This document shows positions 20,906-25,171 of a DNA stretch of 25,171 nt, in pieces. Position 1 is the stretch's first letter. Each line of letters starts with the position of its first letter. Source of the DNA: a bacterium (GTDB lineage: Bacteria > Patescibacteriota > Minisyncoccia > UBA6257 > UBA9933); NCBI GenBank assembly GCA_021799155.1, contig JAJZBA010000001.1, positions 1 to 25,171 on the forward strand. Direction: 5' to 3'. The position numbers were made by a program, and so were the translations under genes. Under the pieces are notes generated by a model. The model saw nothing but the letters and a program-made list of their open reading frames with translations. It made no database searches and was not told the origin of the DNA.

Positions 20906-21292
20906 TTAACGCGCCTGAATCAAAAACTCTTTGATTTTTCCAACCAATTCGTCTATGGAAGTTTTAGCCTTGATAAAATATTCAATCGCTCCCAATTCCT
21001 GACCGCGATTGACATCTTCCGGCTGGCCTAAATTAGAAACAATAATAATAGGAACCTCTTTTGAAGATATTTGAGGGTCGTTTTTTATTTCTTCCATCAC
21101 CTCAAACCCGGATTTTTTCGGCAGAATAAGATCTAAAAGAATAAGGTTCGGCTGAAGCGATTTTAATAAATTTAAAGCCTCATCGCCGTCTTTGGCAAGA
21201 GACACCCTTAACCCTTCTTTTTCTAATCGGTTTTTCAATAAAGAAGAAAGAAAGACGTCGTCTTCAACGAGAAGTATTTGTGGATTTTCCAT
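20906..21292 (-). CDS. Single-domain response regulator (CheY-like)
   Basis: 128 residues, one receiver domain without an output domain. Acidic pocket E10-D11-D12 (LLVEDD), phospho-acceptor D54 (ILLDLILP), switch S86 (IIIVSN) and Lys K108 (YFIKAK). All elements needed for phosphorylation are there. No histidine kinase is in the window. It lies 57 bp before pilA on the same strand, so control of pilus function or twitching is a fair guess. An extended -10 TGG-TATAAT sits 7 bp before the ATG; no SD. Confidence 0.93.
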   Translation of the reverse strand: MENPQILLVEDDVFLSSLLKNRLEKEGLRVSLAKDGDEALNLLKSLQPNLILLDLILPKKSGFEVMEEIKNDPQISSKEVPIIIVSNLGQPEDVNRGQELGAIEYFIKAKTSIDELVGKIKEFLIQAR

Positions 21293-21299
21293 AAAATAA

Positions 21300-21308
21300 A
21301 TTATACCA
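21300..21308 (-). promoter_or_regulatory. Extended -10 of the response-regulator gene
   Basis: TGGTATAAT on the minus strand, 7 bp before the ATG at 21292: the transcript would begin at or next to the start codon. Confidence 0.6.
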
Positions 21309-21310
21309 AA

Positions 21311-21328
21311 ATTCTTTTAGTTGTCCCA
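21311..21328 (-). other. 3' arm of a 16S precursor processing stem
   Basis: The plus-strand sequence ATTCTTTTAGTTGTCCCA is the inverted counterpart of TGGGACAACTAAAA...ATTCT at 23376-23396 upstream of the 16S 5' end. In the primary transcript the two would pair over about 18 bp, as expected of an RNase III-type processing stem. A further hairpin GACCGA/TCGGTC (21329-21353) lies just inside. Confidence 0.7.
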
Positions 21329-21362
21329 GACCGAAACTTAAGGTTCCTCGGTCAACACCTTG

Positions 21363-21489
21363 CGTTCGCTCCGCTCGCTACCACCGATACAAAACTACAA
21401 ATAGTTAGTGCGAATCTCCAAATAGTATATTCGTAGATTCGAATGAATTCGTAGTTTCGCATCGCGTAACAGTGAGCGAAACGAACGAT
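21363..21489. repeat. 127-bp hairpin element, copy A (beyond the 16S 3' end)
   Basis: Direct copy of 23082-23208, identical at 124 of 127 positions. The ends are self-complementary (CGTTCGCTCC...GCTCGCTA with AGTGAGCGAAACGAACG), then GATACAAAACTAC with GTAGTTTCGCATC, and inside CGAATCT with AGATTCG, so the element folds into one long interrupted hairpin. It is flanked by TTTAGTTGTCCCA (21316-21328) and TTTAGTTGTTCCA (21506-21518), a near direct repeat. Confidence 0.92.
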
Positions 21490-22103
21490 ATCGACACTTT
21501 TTTAGTTTAGTTGTTCCACGCACAGCTTCCGCTACGCGTGCCTTGTTACGACTTCTGCCATGTCACCGAACTTACCTTAATCCCGCCTAAGCGAGACTTC
21601 AGGCACTCCCGGCTCCCTTGCAGTGACGGGCGGTGAGTACAGGACTCGAGAACGTATTCACCGCGCCATGGCTGATGCGCGATTACTAGCGATTCCAGCT
21701 TCATGAGGGCGAGTTTCAGCCCTCAATCCGAACTGAGGTCGGCTTTGATGGGATTAGCTCCGCCTTGCGGCTTGGCAAACCCATTGTACCGACCATTGTA
21801 GCATGAGTGTGGCCCAGGGCATCAAAGGGCCATGCGGATTTGACGTCATCCCCGCCTTCCTCCCCCTAATGAGGGCAGTCTTCCGAGACACTTATAACTC
21901 GGAACAGGGGTTGCGCTCGTTACCCCACTTAAGGGAACGCTTCAAAGTACGAGCTGACGACAACCATGCAGCACCTGTCCTGCCGTCCTTGAGAGACGAC
22001 CATCCTTTCGGACGATCTTCGTCAGGATTTCAAGCCCTGGTAAGGTTCCTCGTTTACCGTCGAATTAAACCTCATGCTCCACCGCTTGTGCGAGTCCCCG
22101 TCT

Positions 22104-22135
<32 letters not shown>

Positions 22136-22847
22136 TCCCAGGCGGTCCGCTTAACGCGTTAGCTTCGCCACTCCGAGGGTCGACACTCGAAACAGCTAGC
22201 GGACATCGTTTAGGGCGTGGACTACAAGGGTATCTAATCCTTTTTGCTACCCACGCTTTCGCGGCTCAGAGTCAGGAACGTCCCAGCAGAATGCCTTCGC
22301 CTTTGGTGTTCCGCACGATATCAACGGATTTCACCCCTACACCGTGCGTTCCATCTGCCTCTAACACCCTCTAGTCCAGCCGTATTCATTGCGGTTCCAA
22401 AGTTAAGCTCTGGAATTTAACAATAAACGCGCCAGACCTCCTACCCGCTCTTTACGCCCAATAAATCCGGATAACGCTTGGGGTCTCTGTATTACCGCTG
22501 CTGCTGGCACAGAGTTAGCAACCCCTTATTCAACTGGTACCATCAATCCCACTAAAAGCAGGACTTTTCCCCAGTTAAAAGCGGTTTACAATCCGAAGAC
22601 CTTCTTCCCGCACGCGGCGTCGCTCCATCAGGCTTTCGCCCATTGTGGAATATTCTCGACTGCTGCCACCCGTAGGTGTACGGCCCGTGTCTCAGTGCCG
22701 TCGTTGGAGGACAGCCTCTCAGCCCTCCTACCGGTCATAGCCTTGGTGAGCCATTACCTCACCAACTAGCTGATCGGATCTAGGCCAATCAAGCGCCGAA
22801 TACATTGCTGTATCCTTTACTGCGCACCTCACTAAAGTTCAGTGCTT

Positions 22848-22977
22848 AAAGTGCTTAACCAAAATTCAAAAACCAAAATTCAAAACCACAAATCAAAAAC
22901 TATAAAATCTATCGTTTGAAAATTTTTACTCTGTGGTTTTGGTCTTTGATATTTAATTTTTGCTTTTTAAACACTTT
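22848..22977. repeat. 130-bp AT-rich hairpin insert in 16S helix 10 (V2)
   Basis: AAAGTGCTTAA (22848-22858) pairs with TTAAACACTTT (22967-22977); inward, AAAACCACA (22883-22891) pairs with TGTGGTTTT (22932-22940). The normal helix-10 strands TGCGCACCTCA (22821-22831) and TGAGATGCGCA (22985-22995) lie just outside. The sequence consists of the same CAAAATTC/AAACCACAAATC units found in intergenic spacers. No intron core or reading frame. Confidence 0.85.
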
Positions 22978-23081
22978 ACCTTAATGAGATGCGCAGACCA
23001 TTGGGAATTATCCAATCTTTCGACTGGCTATGCCCAAGCGCTCGGTATGTACCAAGATGTTACTAACTCGTTCGCCGCTAA

Positions 23082-23208
23082 CGCTCGCTCCGCTCGCTAT
23101 CACCGATACAAAACTACAAATAGTTAGTGCGAATCTCCAAATAGTATATTCGTAGATTCGAATGAATTCGTAGTTTCGCATCGCGTAACAGTGAGCGAAG
23201 CGAACGAT
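23082..23208. repeat. 127-bp hairpin element, copy B (inside 16S helix 6, V1)
   Basis: Same element as 21363-21489 in the same orientation. It extends helix 6: the flanking RNA strands GAGCGATCGTTCGC and GCGAACGAG pair outside it. It contains TATATTCGTAGATTCGAATG at the apex. Confidence 0.92.
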
Positions 23209-23280
23209 CGCTCGACTTGCATGCCTTATCCACGCCGCCAGCGTTCATCCTGAGCTAGGATCAAACTCTCAAATAAACTA

Positions 23281-23366
23281 GGTGTTAGGTATTAGGTGTT
23301 AGGTGTTAGAGAGCGAAAATAAATTATTCGCACCCTAAAACCTAAAACCTATAACCTAAAACCTAA
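23281..23366. repeat. Heptamer-type inverted repeat upstream of 16S
   Basis: Left part has four units of GGTGTTA/GGTATTA (23281-23310); right part has CCTAAAA/CCTATAA units (23334-23363). The two halves are complementary and would form a hairpin in the 16S leader. The CCTAAAA unit also occurs inside murC at 10239-10271. Confidence 0.8.
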
Positions 23367-23375
23367 TAAATAAAT

Positions 23376-23396
23376 TGGGACAACTAAAAAAATTCT
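23376..23396 (-). other. 5' arm of the 16S precursor processing stem
   Basis: Complementary to 21311-21328; see that entry. It lies about 100 nt upstream of the mature 5' end and 55 nt after the predicted transcription start. Confidence 0.7.
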
Positions 23397-23455
23397 GATT
23401 TAATTTTAACGCTTCATTTAATTGTCAAAATGCTTTCCGTTTCCATCCTATTTTT

Positions 23456-23483
23456 ATTATAGAATCCCCCACCCTCTTGTCAA
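23456..23483 (-). promoter_or_regulatory. 16S rRNA promoter
   Basis: Minus strand: TTGACA (23483-23478), 16-bp spacer, TATAAT (23461-23456), both perfect consensus. Start near 23449, giving a leader of about 170 nt. A second TTGACA (23428-23423) lacks a good -10. Confidence 0.88.
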
Positions 23484-23505
23484 TAGATAAAAACTATAAT
23501 AATAT
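23477..23505 (+). promoter_or_regulatory. rpmE promoter sharing its -35 with the 16S promoter
   Basis: Plus strand: TTGTCA (23477-23482), 17-bp spacer, TAATAT (23500-23505). The ATG at 23512 lies 7 bp after the -10, so the mRNA is probably leaderless. The -35 hexamer overlaps the oppositely oriented TTGACA by five bases. Confidence 0.65.
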
Positions 23506-23511
23506 ATATTT

Positions 23512-23778
23512 ATGAAAAAAGACATCCATCCAACATATTATTCCGAAGCCAAAGTCCGCTGTGCCTGCGGCGCGGTTTTTACAATCGGCTCGACAAAACC
23601 GGAAATTCAAATTGAAATATGCAGTCAATGCCATCCGTTTTATACCGGCAAAGGAAAACTAATCGACGTTGCCGGCAGGGTGGAAAAATTTAAGGCGCGA
23701 ACCGAAAAAGCGGCCAAAACTCCAATAAGAAAAAAATCGGCGAAGAAAGCCGCAAAAAAAGAAAAGAAGACAAAATAA
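23512..23778 (+). CDS. rpmE: Ribosomal protein bL31 (zinc-binding form) with basic tail
   Basis: Large-subunit protein bL31. It starts MKKDIHPTYYSEAKVRCACGAVFTIG and has the signature EICSQCHPFYTGK. Zinc ligands C17, C19, C37 and C40 are all present, so it is the C+ form. The core ends near residue 65; a Lys/Ala-rich tail (RKKSAKKAAKKEKKTK) extends it to 88 residues and probably contacts rRNA. Divergent from the 16S gene with a shared -35 box. It is followed by a strong terminator. No SD. Confidence 0.96.
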   Translation: MKKDIHPTYYSEAKVRCACGAVFTIGSTKPEIQIEICSQCHPFYTGKGKLIDVAGRVEKFKARTEKAAKTPIRKKSAKKAAKKEKKTK

Positions 23779-23779
23779 A

Positions 23780-23807
23780 AAAAGAGCCCTCCGAACAGGG
23801 CTCTTTT
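23780..23807 (+). terminator. Intrinsic terminator of rpmE
   Basis: AAAAGAGCCCT (23780-23790) / AGGGCTCTTTT (23797-23807), perfect 11-bp stem with CCGAAC loop. Symmetric A/T ends make it bidirectional in principle. Confidence 0.92.
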
Positions 23808-23816
23808 AAATAAATT

Positions 23817-24269
23817 ATGAATTACTATTTCTTAAAAGAAGATTTAAATCATCTTGACTCAAAAATAAACGAAATTAAAAAGAAAATCCAAGCCGCTCGA
23901 AACGATAAAGCGCTGTCAACAACACAATCATCCGAAACATGGCATGATAATTATGGATTTGAAGAAGGAGTAAGACAAATCAATTTTTACGCCAACGAAT
24001 TAATGAAATATCTAGAAATTAAACAAAAAGCGATTATCGCTCCGATTCCGCAAAATAACAAAATTGGAATAGGAAGTTTTGTTCGTATTAAAGACGAAAC
24101 CGAAAAAGAAACCGATATTAAAATTGGAAGTTTTTTGGCTTTCGAAAATGATTCAATTTCTTATAATTCTCCTTTGGGCAGTCTTTTAATGGGAGGAAAA
24201 GTCGGCGAAATTAAAAATGGATTAATCGGAAACAAAAACAAAAAAATAGAGATTTTAGAGATAAAATAA
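23817..24269 (+). CDS. GreA/GreB-like transcription factor homologue
   Basis: 150 residues. The C-terminal half (about 82-150) matches the GreA/GreB C-terminal domain: IGSFVRIKDE, then ISYNSPLGSLLMGGKVGE, the family signature ISxxSPxGxALxGkxVGD. The N-terminal half is a helical pair with ETWHDNYGFEEGVRQINFYANEL, resembling the second helix of the Gre coiled coil (HDNxxYxxAxxxQ). In true Gre factors two acidic residues at the coil tip (DE/ED) enter the polymerase secondary channel; the tip here (AARNDKALSTTQSSE) has D29 and is not obviously canonical. It could be a Gre-like factor binding RNA polymerase without cleavage stimulation. It starts 9 bp after the rpmE terminator; no SD. Confidence 0.75.
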   Translation: MNYYFLKEDLNHLDSKINEIKKKIQAARNDKALSTTQSSETWHDNYGFEEGVRQINFYANELMKYLEIKQKAIIAPIPQNNKIGIGSFVRIKDETEKETDIKIGSFLAFENDSISYNSPLGSLLMGGKVGEIKNGLIGNKNKKIEILEIK

Positions 24270-24362
24270 TTCTAACGGAAACTATCGGCGAAGAATATCT
24301 TTTAGATTAAAATGTAAAAGCGTAAATGTAAAAAATGTAAATATAAATAACATTGAAAAATC

Positions 24363-24390
24363 TTACTGTTATGCTATAGCATAACAGTAA
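24363..24390. repeat. 28-bp perfect palindrome (copy 2)
   Basis: Arms TTACTGTTATGCTA; the core is identical to copies at 8059 and 25140. It lies in the convergent spacer between the Gre-like and TrpR-like genes. Apart from this palindrome the spacer 24270-24486 holds only AT-rich sequence. Confidence 0.9.
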
Positions 24391-24465
24391 TAATAAATAA
24401 TTATTAATAAATGATTATATAAATGATTATTTTGGTATTCAATTATCTATTTAAACCTTACCGAA

Positions 24466-24485
24466 TGTTATGCTATGTCATAACA
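24466..24485. repeat. Imperfect palindrome (copy 3), just after the TrpR-like stop
   Basis: TGTTATGCTATGTCATAACA: the 7-bp arms TGTTATG/CATAACA are intact and the centre differs from the perfect copies. Confidence 0.8.
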
Positions 24486-24486
24486 C

Positions 24487-24894
24487 TTAATAAGGAATAT
24501 AAATCGTTCCGTATTTTGTGCGCCTTGGCCAGCCTCGCCGTTTCGGCCTTTCCGAAGTCTTAAAAACGCTATATTCTTTCTTCTTTCGCTCTTTTTTGCT
24601 TCTTTCTAAATAACTCCTGTAGTTGTTTTCTGTTATTGCTTTTTTAACTACGCTGATTGTCTGAAGAGAAACAAAAAGTTTTCTACTTATCAATCTCGGT
24701 CCTTTGCCTAATAAAAGCTCTTTTAAAATAGCGGCGCGCATTACCAAATTATGACGTTCATTGGAAGTCGTTAATAATTCTAAGAACTCGTAGGATTTTG
24801 ATATTTTCCGCCAACAGGCAAGTTCCCATTCTTTGCGAGAAGAAAATTTGTCAAGCAATGGTAAACTCATTAATTGTTTTTTATTTATATCCAT
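24487..24894 (-). CDS. TrpR-like DNA-binding protein
   Basis: 135 residues. The N-terminal part is helical (WELACWRKISKSYEFLELLTTSNERHNLVMRAAILKELL) and leads into a helix-turn-helix at about 57-86: ILKELLLGKGPRLISRKLFVSLQTISVVKKAI. This fits the Trp repressor/YerC-YecD superfamily pattern (LxxLLxGxSxREIxxxLxVSxxTIxRxxxxL). The C-terminus (100-135) is very basic (SKKERKKKEY ... RPKRRGWPRR) and could grip DNA. Tryptophan binding cannot be inferred; most YerC-type members are not Trp-responsive. Four palindromes of the GTTATG...CATAAC family flank the gene, one covering its -35 region. No SD; leader about 93 nt with tandem 20-bp repeats. Confidence 0.8.
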   Translation of the reverse strand: MDINKKQLMSLPLLDKFSSRKEWELACWRKISKSYEFLELLTTSNERHNLVMRAAILKELLLGKGPRLISRKLFVSLQTISVVKKAITENNYRSYLERSKKERKKKEYSVFKTSERPKRRGWPRRTKYGTIYIPY

Positions 24895-24914
24895 ACATTA
24901 TCTTAATTATTATT

Positions 24915-24954
24915 TTATATTAGCTATTTGCTCGTTATATTAGTTATTTGCTCG
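24915..24954. repeat. Two tandem 20-bp direct repeats in the TrpR-like leader
   Basis: TTATATTAGCTATTTGCTCG (24915-24934) and TTATATTAGTTATTTGCTCG (24935-24954), one difference. They lie between the predicted start site and the ATG at 24894. Confidence 0.88.
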
Positions 24955-24993
24955 ACCTTTATTTTGTTTTTACTAACATTTTTGATTAAACTA

Positions 24994-25023
24994 ATTATAC
25001 CATCACAGTAAATGTTATGCTAA
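24994..25023 (-). promoter_or_regulatory. Promoter of the TrpR-like gene, overlapped by a palindrome
   Basis: Extended -10 TGG-TATAAT (25002-24994) on the minus strand. At 18 bp upstream is TTAGCA (25023-25018), which lies inside the palindrome 25013-25032, so a protein on the palindrome would cover the -35. Confidence 0.65.
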
Positions 25024-25032
25024 GTCATAACA
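25013..25032. promoter_or_regulatory. Imperfect palindrome (copy 4), candidate operator
   Basis: TGTTATGCTAAGTCATAACA; arms TGTTATG/CATAACA. Overlaps the -35 of the TrpR-like promoter. Confidence 0.75.
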
Positions 25033-25066
25033 GTGTAATAAACATAATTCTTTTTTTGTTTTTAAA

Positions 25067-25139
25067 CATTTCTCATTTTTCCTTATTCTTTCTTATTCTT
25101 ATTCTTTTCCTTTTTCTTTTTCTTTTTCTTTCTTATTTT
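25067..25139. repeat. Polypyrimidine tract
   Basis: About 70 bp almost only T and C on the plus strand (units TTCTTATTC, CTTTTTCTTTTT), ending at the palindrome at 25140. No gene is seen in 24955-25171. Confidence 0.7.
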
Positions 25140-25169
25140 TAAAGTGTTATGCTATAGCATAACACTTTA
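25140..25169. repeat. 30-bp perfect palindrome (copy 5)
   Basis: Arms TAAAGTGTTATGCTA. Core identical to copies at 8059 and 24363. It may serve a gene beyond the window edge. Confidence 0.9.
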
Positions 25170-25171
25170 TT

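Noticed and set aside
22848..23208. Self-splicing introns in the 16S gene
   Set aside because: Both inserts are simple hairpins that extend normal helices, with no catalytic-core motifs and no homing-endonuclease frame. RNA data would be needed to exclude removal during maturation.
24363..25169. CRISPR array or REP/transposase unit
   Set aside because: The palindromes are irregularly spaced with no spacers, and there is no cas gene or Y1 transposase; the nearby protein has a TrpR-like helix-turn-helix.

Overview
The window looks like a fragment of a Candidate Phyla Radiation (Patescibacteria, probably Parcubacteria-like) genome. The reasons are: a divergent 16S rRNA with the CPR-type base changes in the 530 loop and in the EUB338 site; helix-expanding insertions in that 16S; AT-rich spacers full of degenerate 7-12 bp repeats; compact housekeeping genes with almost no Shine-Dalgarno (SD) sequences; and a type IV pilus cluster of CPR style. 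UGA is used as a stop (ends of thpR and of the gene at 2447-2746) and conserved glycines are GGN-coded, so the code looks standard.

Layout. 1-855 (minus): def and the start of fmt. 949-2208: two divergent sets of small hypothetical genes, each with a strong SD and its own terminator. 2447-4149: a small minus-strand gene divergent from a PerR-like Fur regulator, an encapsulin-cargo-type ferritin-like protein and an AhpC-type peroxiredoxin, which form an oxidative-stress operon. 4170-7976: thpR, an S41 protease, rplI and rpmA (convergent, flanked by two 113-bp inverted copies of one repeat), a DnaQ-fold exonuclease and a 58-residue membrane protein. 7977-8361: a gene-free stretch with palindromes and a promoter, then one SD-bearing hypothetical gene. 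8914-14240 (minus): gltX, an M23 endopeptidase, a 55-residue peptide, murC with four repeat-derived insertions, and a PD-(D/E)XK nuclease. 14267-21292 (minus): the pilus cluster (pilin, membrane protein, a decayed S23-like gene, pilB, pilC, two minor pilins, a secreted repeat protein) behind a CheY-like regulator. 21293-23511: an unlinked 16S rRNA gene. 23512-25171: rpmE, a GreA-like gene, and a TrpR-like regulator surrounded by copies of a palindrome centred on GTTATGCTATAGCATAAC.

Three observations stand out. First, the 16S gene carries a 127-bp hairpin element in helix 6. A 124/127 identical direct copy lies immediately beyond its 3' end, where no CCUCC anti-SD can be found. Nearly all conserved genes lack SDs and several have promoters placed for leaderless mRNAs, yet five accessory genes have perfect GGAGG sites. 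Second, the TrpR-like gene sits among four palindromes, one of which overlaps its own -35 region, and a fifth copy lies 16 kb away; this suggests an autoregulated regulon. Third, intergenic repeats have entered coding sequence: they supply signal peptides of secreted proteins and four in-frame loops in MurC. All functional assignments come from reading motifs; no database search was possible.
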